The notes under the pieces were generated by a model that had not been told where the DNA came from, did no database searches, and saw only the letters and a program-made list of their open reading frames with translations. Below, piece by piece: positions 1 to 24,104 of a DNA stretch of 64,000 nucleotides (position 1 is the stretch's first letter; each line of letters begins with the position of its first letter). The stretch comes from Prochilodus magdalenae (taxonomy: Eukaryota > Chordata > Actinopteri > Characiformes > Prochilodontidae): NCBI GenBank assembly GCA_024036415.1, contig JAMWET010003062.1:993501-1057500 (forward strand). Direction: 5' to 3'. The position numbers and the translations under genes were made by a program.

Positions 1-740
1 GTGACCAACTAATCCCTTACTCTGGTGCAGTAATGGCAATCACTATTGGTTGCACTAAAGCACAATTTGAAACATTTTGATGCTGTATGTGAATGTTAGT
101 ATGGGAGACCATTAATGTCTTTTGCACTGGTAGAACTCTCAGTTGTATACATGTGTCCAATGGTTCTGAGGATTTTTCTGTTCTTTATCAATCGGTCAGT
201 CCGATCAGTGAAATGGATTGGACAAAACTGAAATTTGGGGGGGGGAAAAAGTAATTACACTAAAGTAGGGTTTTAATTGAAATGGTTGTTTCTGAGTAAA
301 ATTAGCATAATCCAGATAGTTACAACAGTACTGTCCCCAATTTGATTTATTTTACACAGGTAATGGTGTCATTCAGGTAATCAGTGTTGATGTTGCACCG
401 ACATCAATAAGGAATGTGGGCTGACCCCCTTTTTTATTGTAATAACCGCTCCTTATGGAAAGGGATTTCGGCTTGGACTCGTATAGCTGCTCCAGTGCCT
501 CCCATTTTATTGGCAGTGCCTTAACGTGGAGATAATACCAATTGGGTGTGCAGTTGAAAACCTCTGTCAGCAATGGGTGCACTATATACTTGTATGCACT
601 AAGTAGAAGAGAGGTACATTTTAGATGCTCAAAATGATGCATGTATGTAGTGATTACAGATGTGCACGGATGGGTATAATGGGGAAAACACAGGCCACAT
701 GAAATCATTAGATGCCTTTTTTTTTAATTTTTTTTTTTAG
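1..740. other. prrc2c intron (partial), no gene seen
   Basis: This stretch precedes the first recognisable prrc2c exon and ends in a polypyrimidine tract plus AG at 739-740, so it reads as the 3' part of an intron. It is AT-rich with short homopolymers. The minus-strand open frame inside it has no recognisable similarity and I treat it as chance. Confidence 0.7.
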
Positions 741-12932
<12,192 letters not shown>

Positions 12933-14107
12933 ATTGATCAACCTCCAGCGTGATGGACAGCCAGATAAACAGATGGACAAAAGGACTTGACAAATCTGCT
13001 AGAGCACATACAGCCCTGTTGGAGAGTAGGAAGATTGGGTTTTGGAGAGAAGGATGGGGATACAGGATGAACAATAGCATACTGATTTAAAAGGTACTGT
13101 GTGTTCATCGCATTTACCCAGCCCCAGCCCTCATCCTGCTACACTCCTTTCCAGACCCTGCGATCCAGTCCTCTCTGTGGAGGAGTGATCGTTAGCTTGA
13201 TGGCACCTTTAGCGTGGGTGTTCTTTGTGTTGGAATAATTTTTTTTTTTTTTTTTGGTGTTTTCTACAAACACCCCCTCCCCCTTATGTGTTTGTGTGTG
13301 GGTTTTTTTTTTTTTTTTTATGAACACAGATAAAAGGCAGTACACCAATTACTGTGCATTGGTAGTGTACAGTTAATAGAAAGCATACAAGAAATGTTTA
13401 AATTGCTGCTGAATGTTTTGATTTTTATTTTAAGTCTAATCTCCAGCCAAACTACCCCCGCCCCACCATCCTCCCCCACCCTCTACAAGTAGAATAACGT
13501 GTTAAGGGGGCAGTTATTTGTTTTGTACAATTCTGCTCTCCCCTTTTTCTTTTTTTTCTTTTTGTGGAGTTCATGGAACAAATTATTTAATTTAAGATTT
13601 TTGTCGGTTTCTTGATTGTGTTCTGGCGTAAGCCTTGCTGTTAGGGTCTCGAAGTAAGAGGCTTGAAGAAAATATGCACACCCAAATCACTAATTTGTGA
13701 GCACACACGTATGTGCATGGCTGCTGCTCACTTCCCCCCTCTCAGTATAGTGACATGACTCCTCCTGACCAAGTGGTATGCCAAAAACAATACGAAACCG
13801 TTTCACAAATGCTTCTTGTCTTTGCGCTTTTGATTTCCATATTAGAAATGCGCTTTTAGAGCCACTGATTTGATTGATTATTGATGGATTTGATAATTGA
13901 TTCATTGATTGCAGACTCCACTGTCAGCCTTTCCTCCTGCCGCCTTCTCTGTAGTTCTTTTGGTTGTGAGAATTGTTAAAGTGGGAGCATGTATGTGTGT
14001 GACACCTCTTTAAATCTTTAGCCAAAGGTTAGGCATTACAAGAAAGCCACTTCATTCTACGCAGTTTGACAGATAAAGGTTTGCAGCTGTGTTTGGTCCA
14101 CAGGTAG

Positions 14108-14110
<3 letters not shown>

Positions 14111-14152
<42 letters not shown>
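14111..14152 (+). repeat. poly(T) tract of 42 in the prrc2c 3' UTR
   Basis: Positions 14111-14152 are an uninterrupted run of 42 T. In the mRNA this would be a U42 tract. Its exact length is likely unstable and may also be a sequencing or assembly estimate. Confidence 0.9.
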
Positions 14153-14805
14153 CTCCTTCCTACCCCCACCTTTCTTTTTAAAAAAAAAAATAGTTTACTC
14201 CAGAGCAGTCTTAGGACTGACATCTATTAGCTCAAGAACGTCCCCTTCACTGAATACAAGTGGAGGAGTTTCAAATGCTTCACTTTCTCTCTCAAACAAC
14301 AACTCAAACTTCTTTAGTCTCTCACTCTCCTTGCCACAACTCACCCAGCCGTGCCGCTGACAGTGCTGTATGGCGAGACCAGCCTCAGCACAGGGAGGTC
14401 AGGTAGAGCCTGGGATGGGTTGAGCAGCAGTGTTTAATTTTATTACTTAAATAGCTGCAAAGTTACAAAAGGAGAAATTCATAAAGCGACTCGGCCTCTA
14501 GAGATAAATATGAACGAATGGGGAAGAAGACGAGGAAAATAAATAATAAATTGTTCTAAAGCAAAAAGGACTTGTTCTCTTGTGATGACCATAGGCCTCA
14601 ATCAGCTGGGCCTTTCCCTCACCAGTCCATTCCTCTCAGGTTGCAATGGCAAAAGAGGGTGGGGTCTATGGATATACAGGTGTTTTTCAGTGTTGCCCTC
14701 CCAAGTGAGAAACAAACAGGAGAGGAATGAGTGGAGAGAGGGATGATTTTTTTTTTTTTTTTTTGTTTTTTTTTTGTTTTACTTGTACAGGGGTTAAATC
14801 GCTGT

Positions 14806-14811
14806 AATAAA
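14806..14811 (+). terminator. prrc2c: prrc2c proximal polyadenylation signal candidate
   Basis: A canonical AATAAA lies about 1.87 kb after the stop codon and 52 bases before a second one. Confidence 0.45.
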
Positions 14812-14857
14812 ATATGTAAGGTCTTATTTACATTCTCTTGGTTTGGTTACAGAAACT

Positions 14858-14863
14858 AATAAA
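14858..14863 (+). terminator. prrc2c: prrc2c distal polyadenylation signal
   Basis: A second AATAAA is followed within about 25-60 bases by a GT-rich stretch (14890-14925), the usual layout of a cleavage site with a downstream element. This is my preferred 3' end. Confidence 0.6.
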
Positions 14864-15401
14864 ATAATATGCTGTTAAAAAATGAGATCTGTGTGTTTTG
14901 TGTTTTTGTTTTTTTGGTTTTTATAGCCTTTAAACATGACCTGTTGTGCTTACTTTCAGTATTTCTAATACGGGCCCCCCCCGTACTGATTGGTTAGTAG
15001 GTCCAAACTCTGTTCTGTTCAACCATTCTTCCCCTACAAATCTCTGGCTATTCTTGCAGTGGTGCTGTTAGAATGCTGTATCAGTTTGAGCCAGTGTCTG
15101 ATCCTAAAGGTCGGAGAGAACCGGTGGTTAGTCTTTATCCACCTTCACAAAAAGGTCACATTGTAACAGAGAAACGGGCTGGAAATCCCAATGTGGTTTC
15201 TCTGGAATTTGCTTTGGGCTTTATAACACTGCAGTCTGTTCACATAGACTAAAAGCTGCGTAACCTAAAGGATGGTGAGAAACCCAAACAGCAATTTTTA
15301 TTTTTATTTATTTATTTTTTTGGAATCATGAAAGTGACAAGGTGCTTAACTGCAGATGAATAAAGTACACAAGAAGGCATGTCAGTTGTTTTGATATAAC
15401 C

Positions 15402-15407
15402 TTTATT
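15402..15407 (-). terminator. myoc: myoc polyadenylation signal candidate
   Basis: The minus strand reads AATAAA here, about 820 bases after the myoc stop, with a GT-rich segment about 35-50 bases further on. It would place the 3' ends of the convergent prrc2c and myoc transcripts about 0.5 kb apart. Confidence 0.45.
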
Positions 15408-16227
15408 CACTGTTAATGAATATAATTTGTAGAATTTATTTCTTTACAAGAAATGTATTAGCTGAGCAGAAAGTATTGACAGGCTCCAAAACAATCGGCA
15501 TCATTATCTGTGAGGGGAGAAATAATGTGAAAGTGCAGGTGTTTTTTTATGTTTTTGTTGTTTTTTTAAAAAAAAAAACATTTTGGATGCTCCCTCCTTC
15601 AGACACGTTTTCAGTGCTGTACACATAAACACATTCTGCAGATAAGCAAAGGTAGAAAAATAATCTCTATTAACATTAAGTGGGGCATGCCCCTGCAAAG
15701 AAACAGAATACATTAAAAAAGCCTTTTGGTTGTGAAACTGCATGAAAAATGTTAGATGCAAAACAAATAGGCAGATTGTCCATTATGGAATATTTATAGC
15801 TGACTTTAGCAGTAATTCAACAGGAGTAAAAGTTGATCAGAAAGCTTTGAGTGGGCCCCGGATTAAGTGAGACCAGAGCAGCTTCATATGACTGGTTTCT
15901 TGTATTTTCTATAGGTACACATTGGGCTTAGTAATAAAGCCTAACTAGAAATCTGGTGTCTGCTTTTCAAAGCCTTATTGCTTAGGAGTGAAGTGTTGCC
16001 GAAGCTTTTCCTGAGGCTTATTCCATTCTTAAGTATAACTTCATGATGAATAAGGTTAGCAACTATTTGACCTTGCTGCCATTCATATGTATTGTGTTTT
16101 TGGAATTCTTATGCTAGTTTCTGTAGGTTTATGAAGAATCACAAAGCCAATATGAGCTGTTTGTACAGTCTGCAATCTGTTAATCCCTTTTATAATGGTG
16201 CTACAGGCACCCTTCCTGCAAAGCACT

Positions 16228-17015
16228 TCACTGTTGCTTGCCCAGTCGCACGTCATACGACACAATGTGGTAGTTATCCCAGGCGAAGAGCTTCTTCTGA
16301 ACCGGGTTGTAGTCGATCATACTGTTGTAACGGTGCCGGTTCTTGAATGGAACTGACATGGCTTTACTCTGGCTAGTGGCGGTATCAAAGCTGTAGTTGA
16401 TAGTGGTGTTGGGTAAGGTGTAGCTGGCCACTGTGTACAGCCTACCACAGATCATGAAGGCGTTGGCCACTGTGGTCTTGCGAATGTTGGTCTCCAAGCT
16501 CCTCTTGACCTCCAAACTATGGGGGTCCAGCTGGGAAATCACAATGGCACCCTTGGCCTTGTTTGTGCTGTAGATGGCCCACAGCCCCTCCTCATCTACG
16601 GCAAAGTCTATGTCTGTGTAGCCACCCCAGGAGTAAGGGAACTGTCCATGGAAGCCAGCATGGGGCAGGTCTCGGCGGGCAGCCACACTCTCAGAGAGAA
16701 GGTCGTAGCGTATGAGGGTACGGCTCCGGCGACGCTGGTAGTAGAGTGACCCACGGTACATTGTGGCCCCTGTGCTCTCCACAGCCTCGGGCAGGAGCAG
16801 AACTTTGGTGGGGAAGCCTCGAGACAGCTGCTCCATGTCTTCGTAGCCAAAGAGCTGCCGAACCTCGGTGCCTACAGTGTCGATCCGCCACACCATACCT
16901 GGGCCATACGGTGCCACAGGCTCTGGATCCTGCATCCACACACCATACTTACCAGCAATGCTGTCTGCTTTGCGGTGGGTCACTGGCTCTCCCACAGACA
17001 GAAGCTCACCGCAGC
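16228..17015 (-). CDS. myoc: myoc exon 3: olfactomedin domain
   Basis: The acceptor (minus strand CACCTCTCAG) precedes position 17015 and the stop codon occupies 16228-16230. The exon encodes nearly the whole olfactomedin domain, from [10 protein letters not shown] through [61 protein letters not shown] and [17 protein letters not shown]. The GQFPYSW segment holds the positions of human Gln368 and Pro370, both conserved. The protein ends GKQQ instead of the human SKM. A potential N-glycosylation sequon (NTT) lies in the domain. Confidence 0.97.
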
Positions 17016-20000
17016 CTGAGAGGTGAAAGGTGGACCAAAGGAGGGGAATGTTAAAGAAGAGATTGGGAGAGGGTCCATCAGTACTCAAAGCATACTCAGG
17101 TCCACAGAAATAATTGGTTTGAGAGAAACCAGTGTCCCTGAGCATATGGAAGACCAGCCCTAGATGGTGTGCTAGAACTGTGAAATAGTAAATAGCAAAG
17201 TACATTGTGTACAGTGTAAGAATAGAGAGCATTTAAGCACAAGGCTGAAGGAACCATGTTCACTAGAGAGATCTCAGGTCATCCTAGCATTCCCGCTAGT
17301 GTAAGTGATCGGGGGGTCTACTGACTCTTCCTAAAATATTCTGAAACAGAGATGACTGGTAGTTATGGGTGGAAGCTCATGACGGAGATGTTTGGCAGGA
17401 TTCACAAGGACTTAAGAGGGGGGAAACCCAAAAGTTTGTTTTGCAACATGGTCTTATCAAATGATGCTTGGTGTTGCCTTTTTAGAGCCTTACTAAAGAT
17501 ACCCAAGTCCTTTTATAAGCTGGGCTGTTTAGGGCCAAGGCATGCTGGTAAAAATAGATGTATTTGCTTTTGTACTGTCAGCAGAGGGAGGGAGAGAGAG
17601 CGATGTGTGCTGTATTAGCTCCTGGGACAAGTAAAGACTGGGAGAGAGGCTGTCTGGGTTTTACCAAGGCTGAAATGCATCATGCTGAAAATTACTAAAG
17701 GCATTTCTACGTTCTTGCTCAAGTGCAATTACATTATTGAATGTGGTGTAAAGAGCACACTCAGAGTGACTACCTTTACCTGTATGATCTTCAGTGTCTT
17801 CTGGTTTTGGGGCAGGAACCTCAGACACTTCAGCCTTCAGCTCCTGGTATCCTGGACTGATATATTGCCAAGATGGGTCTAGGAGAGAGCAAGAAGGAAA
17901 AGATGCAGTGAGTCCAGTGAGCAATAAAAGGACAGGTGGAGGCCAGATTTAGACACAGATGTGTATGTGAAGGGACTGAGCTCTGATTTTATGATTCTCA
18001 ACCATCCAGAACTAACTGTGGTTGTCTGATTTACTGTTTAACAACTTGGAATGAGATTTGTTAACTTCTGGTTGTTCGTTAACATTACTAACTCAAAGGT
18101 ATGCGCCTGTGTGCTGGAATTTACCTCTCAGGCTGCTTGTGTCTCCTTGTGTCCTGTCTGGTCTGGATACCAGATGGGAGTGGGCAGGGCCTAACAGCAG
18201 AAGAAGGTAAAATTTCTTTATGAGAATAAACAATCAATAGCAACTGATTTTCCCATCAGTGAGATGCATCTGAGACTCTAGAACATCTCCAGGCAGCAAG
18301 GCTGCAATACAGCTCCCCATAAATTAGATAACTGACACAAAGAGTTGGGCTTATTGATCCTCTAATCGCTTAAAAGAGAGTGTCCATTAAAGAGGTCTGA
18401 GGGTTGAATTGGACTTTAGTGACATGCAAGAATGTGACAGTAGGAAATAAGTGCTTGCTGGGTTACCAGCTGTACTGGAGTCTGCTTGCATATATTTACA
18501 CACCCTCAACCAAGGTGAGGCATTCTTCAGCTTGAGGAATTTTTATTATTTTATTATTATTTTATTATTTGAATATATATGAATTATACATGGTATGAAT
18601 TAATAAAATTAATAATAGAATATACAATTACACACCACAATTTAGTCATTCCCTATTTCTAATCATTAGGTCGTGCTGCCATATTGAAATGAAAAGAGAA
18701 TGAAGCCACTAACATAACACATAACATTGCACAAACTGTCAATTTACATAGACTAGCATTGTGCTAAGCGATGGAGGAGAGGATGGACAACCCCGCCCAC
18801 CCAGAGAGAGTGATGCCAATTGTGCTCTCTTGGACTTATTTGGGCAGAGGGCTGTGGTATTGAACCTATGGCCATATGTGTGCAAATGGCATACAGCAGT
18901 TTACAGCCTCTTGTGGCACCTGAGGTGATGAGCACTTGCTCATACTGCTTATCGCAAAAAAGGCCCTTATTATTATCTGCAGTGTGGCAACGTGTTTACA
19001 AGCCTCCCTAATCAGCCATAATTACACAGCTGTTAACACCTGGAGGCTGTTTGTTTGGCAGTGAGAAAAGGCTGCTGATTTTGATTGTCTTTTTAGACGT
19101 GCCAAGGAAGAGGCTGTTACTGTCTACTACAAAACTGATTCACTGAATCAAGATTAACGTTATTTGGTTTTAAGCTGGCCGGAAGTTGAGTTGAAGAGAA
19201 GCAACCTGAGCTGTGCTCAGCTAAGTGTGACTGTAAATTAGACGCACTAGTGTACTAATGTATTCATGGAGCAGGTAGATAGAGGCCCACCCAGGTTAAA
19301 ACAAGTGCACATTGTTTCTGAAGTTTGTTTGCGTCTGCCTGAGCCACATGTTGCTTGATGGCTATCGGAGCAATACAGGCACCACTTCAAGACTTTTCCA
19401 GGTCAGGCAGAGTTCAGACTAATTATAAACAAACAGAACCGTTTACACCTGACTGAGTCTCCATTCATGACGACTCCTGATGATGTTTTGGAGCCTTTGT
19501 TCTTCTGCCTAACTGCTGTGGCTCATACTGGCAGCTTTAATGAGTGTGAAGGAATCAAACTCTGAACTTTAATGAGTGCAAATGAGTCAGGAGATGAAAT
19601 GCTGTGCCACTGGCCAACATCCTTAAGCCTGTTATATCATGCGTTTCGAGGCCTGTCTAGACTGCAGATGGTTAAGATTTGATGTACGTACACCATAGAT
19701 AAAACGGATTTGATTCCAGGTGTCTGCCCGTGGGTAACTTTATGGTTTCTCTTGGTTTCTTATTCAGTTGGATGTCGTTGTGCCATCAGGGCTTTCTCAG
19801 TTGGAAAGCCAAACACGGGGGAAAAAAGGGAGGTGGGTCTGTTTGTGTTTTTGCTCAAATGGAGTAGAATCTCTCTGCCTCCCGTGAAGAGGACCTTCAC
19901 AGTTCAATGCATCTCTCCTCCCTCAGGTTTCACCCCATTCGCATTTTAGATCCGTTTCGACCATGCACCGTGAACTGTTCTCCACATGTGCATGCGTGGA

Positions 20001-21497
20001 TGCCGGACACTGCTGGCCACGGCACTCTGAGCACAGGTGTCAACATGAGGAGCAGAACAGATGCCGAAGACGGACAAGAGGAGCACAGGAAAATGAGAGA
20101 GGCTGGGGAGAAAGAACTGAACTCCTAAATGGAAGCAAAGCAGGATTTAGTGCTGCTGGCTGGGTTCCCCCCTCTGGCCAGAGCTGATAGCTATGTGTTT
20201 AACTGCCCTGAGGGCAGGACAGGATATGCCTACATAAGGAGACATATACTACCTTGCGTATACTTTACAGACCTGTTTTGAATGGGGATCTGTTAGCATT
20301 CCAAAGCCCGATCAAGGCATACAATTGGGACAGGAGCTTTCAGCAAACCCAGCTGGTCCTAGCACCCAAAGGACATAGTACAGTCTTGGAGAGTTTAAGA
20401 TTTAGTGGCCCTAAAACTCATTTCCCTCTGTCTTGCTCTGTCAAGTTAGTACAGACAGATACATAGAAAACAGACAGAGTTTCGTCCCTGAAACTCTACA
20501 CCCTCTATCCATGCTGTTGCCCACTGGTTTTAAAAGGAACCCCCTCTATGAGTGATTAATGCTACCAGTCAGGTATGACTGGTAGACGAGCAGTGATCTC
20601 AGGAGTGAATTTCTTAACACTACCAGCATTTCAAAGTGGGCAGTGTTAAATGTTCTACCCCAGGGATGTAACAGACATAAATCTGACAGGGTTGCCAATC
20701 ACTTTTTCTGCATTCCAGCAAATTTCCCTTCCTTCCAACCAGTCCTTCCCACGTAAAGTAAGGAATTTCAACCACACCTACAAAAAACACCCTTGTGATT
20801 GTCTGCAAGTACTAATGCAACACTTGGGTCCTATTTTAGTAACTTGCAAGAACAGCTTGATTCTCAACCTCCACACTTTTTACTCCAAACAAGATGTACT
20901 GGGAGAAAGAATATACCCAATGGGAGATCAGACATGCTGTGGATAGAGAACACATTACAGTCTGTATTGCAGTGGGTTACCGGGGCAAAGATTTGGGAAC
21001 CACTGCACTAATACCACATATAGAAGGTACTCACCAGTTCCAGGCCGGAGGCTGCTGTCATGCTGAGGCACAGTTGGAGGAGGTGGCTGTTGGCAAGGTC
21101 TGCTCCTCAGCTTCTCGGCCTCCTTTTGAAGAACAGTCACTCTCTGTTGAAGCTCATCTACCTGCTGGGTCAGTCTGTCCTTCTCCTGCTGCAGCTGAGC
21201 CTTCTCCCCCATAGCCTGGGTGTAAGCTTCTTGAAACCCTGTCCCAGCCACAACCCCTGGTGACTCGCCCCTAGCCAGACGGGCTACCATCACCTCCAGC
21301 AGCCCCAGTCGGGTTTTTAGGGCTTCCATCTCTGGTCCAGAGCCCACAGAGGGGCAGCTGGACTCCGTTGGGCTTGCCACAGTGAAGCTGTACTGGCAGC
21401 GACCACTGCGGTCATTCCCTCTAAACAAGCTGGCAGTGCCTTGAGCCTGGGCACTCACAAGCAGACTGGAGATCCAAACTATGGCTAGGGACCACAT
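16228..21497 (-). CDS. myoc: Myocilin, complete three-exon gene
   Basis: Myocilin is a secreted glycoprotein of the eye's trabecular meshwork and other tissues; human variants cause open-angle glaucoma through misfolding. Three exons (21035-21497, 17780-17878, 16228-17015) join in phase to 449 codons plus stop; the human protein has 504 residues. The product has a signal peptide ([18 protein letters not shown]), the conserved [11 protein letters not shown] segment, a leucine-zipper coiled coil, a short linker ([14 protein letters not shown]) and a C-terminal olfactomedin domain. I chose the ATG at 21495-21497 because it starts directly at a signal peptide; the frame extends upstream only to a TTG. 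Two cysteines (in GCGELL and in MICGRL) match the human disulfide pair, and calcium-site residues are present in GGYTDID, VANAF and MIDYNP. It is convergent with prrc2c and in the same orientation as vamp4. Confidence 0.96.
17780..17878 (-). CDS. myoc: myoc exon 2: linker
   Basis: The acceptor (CTCTCCTAG) precedes 17878 and the donor GTAAAG lies at 17774-17779. The 99-nt exon encodes [20 protein letters not shown] and [12 protein letters not shown]. The [13 protein letters not shown] part aligns with the human linker; the human exon is somewhat longer. Confidence 0.92.
17879..21034. other. myoc intron 1
   Basis: This intron of about 3.2 kb has GT-AG ends on the minus strand. It includes an AT-rich TTTATTATT stretch at 18541-18570. 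I see no recognisable exon, RNA gene or mobile element in it. Confidence 0.75.
18541..18570. repeat. imperfect (TTTATTATTA)n low-complexity tract
   Basis: A short run built only of TTTATT and TTATTA units lies inside myoc intron 1. Confidence 0.7.
21035..21497 (-). CDS. myoc: myoc exon 1: signal peptide and coiled coil
   Basis: The ATG is at 21495-21497 on the minus strand and the donor is GTGAGT starting at 21034. It encodes an 18-residue hydrophobic signal peptide, [20 protein letters not shown], and a heptad-patterned helix ([20 protein letters not shown] onward). Where the human protein has an N-glycosylation sequon (NESS) this one reads TESS, so that site is absent. Confidence 0.95.
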
Positions 21498-21904
21498 GGT
21501 GAAGCACACGATAAGCGTCAAAAGAAGTTTCCCTCTTTTACTTCGCTCCTCTTACACAAGGATGCTCGCTCCCACCTATTTACTACACTTCTTCTCCCTT
21601 CTGATCTTGTCCTGTGCAGCACCGTCACTAATCTGTTCCTTCCTCTACTGCTCCCACATGAAACGGGAGACGGACTGATGAAAGACTGACTTGTTGCCAG
21701 TAAGCCTTAGACTCTGCTTAGTTTCCTTTATCTCTCTCACTGGTTCTCTCTTGCCCTAGCTTTTCCCAGTTGAGTTTGCATAAGCAGGTGTCAGGCGGTG
21801 CAGAGTCTGAGTCTCCTGGTGATTAATGGCTGTTTGGGATCTCAGTTCAGTGAGCTCTCAAGTCTGGAGGCAGTTTCTCTGAGTCTGGGGACCCCAGGCA
21901 TGGG

Positions 21905-21913
21905 TTATTTATA
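21905..21913 (-). promoter_or_regulatory. myoc: candidate TATA box of myoc
   Basis: The minus strand reads TATAAATAA about 410 bases before the chosen ATG. Mammalian myocilin promoters have a TATA box, so this is plausible, but it would imply a 5' UTR of about 380 bases, longer than in human. Confidence 0.4.
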
Positions 21914-22416
21914 CGGTCTGAAAGGGGGAGAGAAGGTAGGGAGGTGGGAGGGAAAGTGAGCAAAAGAGAAAGAGGGAGGGAGGGACGGAGGGACAGCCTC
22001 AAACAGCCAGAATATTCCATCACTTTTTCTTGGAGAGTTCCTCTGCGCACGTGTGCATAGGCGTGTTGCATGGTACTGAAAGAGACAGGGAGTGATGAGG
22101 AAATATTTACTGGTGTTCATAACACACAGTTCTTCAATAAGTAGATATTAATAGTAGATATTATGGTCTTTAAATGATCATACTCTCATACCAGGAAGTA
22201 TCTAGACATTTTTGAAGAAGCACATTCTGTTAGAAAACCAGTTGTCAAAAAGGGTCATTTATTTTAAGCAGATTAAATCAAATGTATTTTTAGGTTTGGC
22301 CTCTTAGCTGTTCTATCTGGCTGCTGCATCATGTATGCTATTAAATGTACACATGGGTGTGTCTGAGTAGGAAAGTGGTTTTAAGTGAGACACACAAACA
22401 GAATGTGCACGCATTA

Positions 22417-24013
22417 CTCTCTGCTAGGTTCTAATTCTGGAGCAGTGGTTCTTCATACCCCTATCACCTTGCCGCTGATGCCCCAGCACAGGAGGGGGAC
22501 CACACAGTCAGACAAATTAGACACAAGCTGCTGAGAAGGTGCAAAGATAGACAGAGTTACTTGGTCCAGAAACCCGCCATGAGGAAACATGCCGCAGGAA
22601 TTTAGGGCCAGGTAGGAATCTCATTGCTGATCAGTTATTGGGGGTGTTCATTTGTAAGGGTAAGTGATGTCTAAGCCTGTTATAACATCTGTAATTGCCT
22701 TAGGGTAGTTATTGTATACGTACATGCCTATTATGCATCACTGTATCACCATGTCACTATGCTGGTGTAGGCATATCACCTTTTACATTACTCCAGTTTG
22801 GAACTCAGTTCCAAAAGTGTGGGACAGAGGGTAAATTCCCAATAAAACCAGAAAGCAGTGACTTAAAAACGACAGTGTCCTGCATTTGAATTAGATTTTT
22901 GAATTTTGAATTGATTCAAATATTTGATTATTATTATTGTTCATATTTTTTTGTAAAATCTGTTCATTCTGAATACCTGCAACACATTCCAAAAAAGCTG
23001 GAACAGAAGAAATTCAAGACTGGGAACATTGTGAAATATCTGGAGAAGCTGTTAAACAGGTGATGCAATCATACTCACATATACAAAGAGCGTCTAGGAA
23101 AGGCACTGTCCTTTACCAGAAAAGATGTGTCAAGGCTCAGCAATTTGCCAAAAAGGCCAGCAGGTTAATAAAAATGTTCCTCAGTCAGAGACCGCAAGAC
23201 TTTAACCACAGTGTGTGACGTCATCAAAAGATTCAGCAAATCTGGAGACATTCTCAGATGGCACTACATTCAAATCTGGCAAGTTTCCGTGATGGATAAC
23301 ACACTCAAAACACTTTGCCAAACCGCTGCCAATAAACAATCTGCACTGCACAAACCCGTACTAATCACAGCGGAAGCCGTATGTCAACGCCTTTCAGATT
23401 GTTTATAGAAATGAACGACTGTGTGTTGTCCAGGCCAAATGAAGAAAAAGATCATTCAGATTGTTACCAGTATTTACTTCAAGAGTCAGCGTCTGTCACT
23501 GCATTGGGGGAGTATTAGTGGGTAACTTCCACATCAGTGAAAATACCACTAATACTGCTGAACCCATTTTAGAGCAACACATGCTGCCTTTTAGAAGCTG
23601 TCTTCTTCAGGGAAGTCCATGCTTACTACAGTGTGGGGCCCTGCCTGCAGTCCAGAACTGTCTCCCTCACAATATGACCGCAAAGGGCCTGTAGGGTTGC
23701 ACAGCTGAGGCCCTGCATTACAAAAGAATGTCAAACAATGATTCTCCAAATTGGACCAGTTGCATCTTCAGTACCCAAATGATTATATGTGCTGGTAAAG
23801 GGAACATAACTGAGGTGACTAAGGTAAAACGTGTGTTCATCCTGTTTCCATGGTAAAACTGGTCAAACTGAATTTACTAAGAACTGCAGCCTGTCTTTAT
23901 AAGCCTTTCACCTGCTGTCCCAGCTTTTTTGGATTTGGGGTACTACGTAATTAGCACCAGTTCTGTGAACTGAATGTGTGGATGTTTGTGCTTCTTTTGT
24001 TATAACAGATGTT
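22417..24013. repeat. tandem-duplicated segment, copy A (split by a transposon)
   Basis: Copy A runs 22417-22791 and resumes at about 23941-24013, interrupted by a Tc1-like relic. It matches copy B (24105-24526) along its length: both start CTCTCTGCTAGGTTCTAATT, share CACACAGTCAGACA and ATGTCACTATG, and end near ACAGATGTTA. Divergence is visible but modest. Confidence 0.8.
22792..23940 (+). mobile_element. decayed Tc1-like (IS630-Tc1-mariner) element
   Basis: Its ends carry related inverted sequences built on CCAAAA..GGGACAG (near 22812-22832 and, inverted, 23916-23940). The flanks are consistent with TA insertion: copy A reads ...CATTA before it and TACTACG after it, while copy B is uninterrupted. 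The interior resembles a widespread teleost Tc1-like family, with the remnant EQHMLPFRSCLLQGSPCL near 23571-23630 corresponding to the region before the second catalytic aspartate. Frames are broken by stops and deletions. A second CCAAAAAAGCTGGAACAG occurs internally at about 22990. Confidence 0.65.
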
Positions 24014-24104
24014 ATAACAGGTGTCCAGTTTTATCAGATTGAGGACTCCTGAATCCGCTTGTTAAATCTTTTGGTCTCAGTCTTCAAACAATCGAGGATG
24101 TGTC

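Larger units (their letters stand above)
12933..14880 (+). other. prrc2c: prrc2c 3' UTR
   Basis: Sequence after the stop up to the second of two AATAAA signals forms a 3' UTR of about 1.9 kb. It is rich in uridine tracts, including an uninterrupted run of 42 T and several runs of 10-17 T. The end is inferred from the signals alone. Confidence 0.65.

Noticed and set aside
373..708. 111-codon minus-strand open frame
   Set aside because: It lies in a prrc2c intron, has no recognisable domain and no supporting splice context.
17016..17232. N-terminal extension of the myoc exon 3 frame ([17 protein letters not shown]...)
   Set aside because: Despite its hydrophobic look, it is intron translated in frame; a CTCTCAG acceptor at 17016-17022 and phase with exon 2 mark the true start.
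18750..18960. tRNA or tRNA-derived SINE around a GGTATTGAACC-like box
   Set aside because: A lone B-box-like word without a matching A box or cloverleaf; not supportable.
20955..21034. Extension of the myoc exon 1 frame past GTGAGT
   Set aside because: A strong donor at 21034 joins in phase to exon 2; the extension has no similarity to myocilin.
21498..21521. Upstream extension of myoc to position 21521
   Set aside because: The codon there is TTG. The ATG at 21495-21497 directly precedes the hydrophobic signal peptide.
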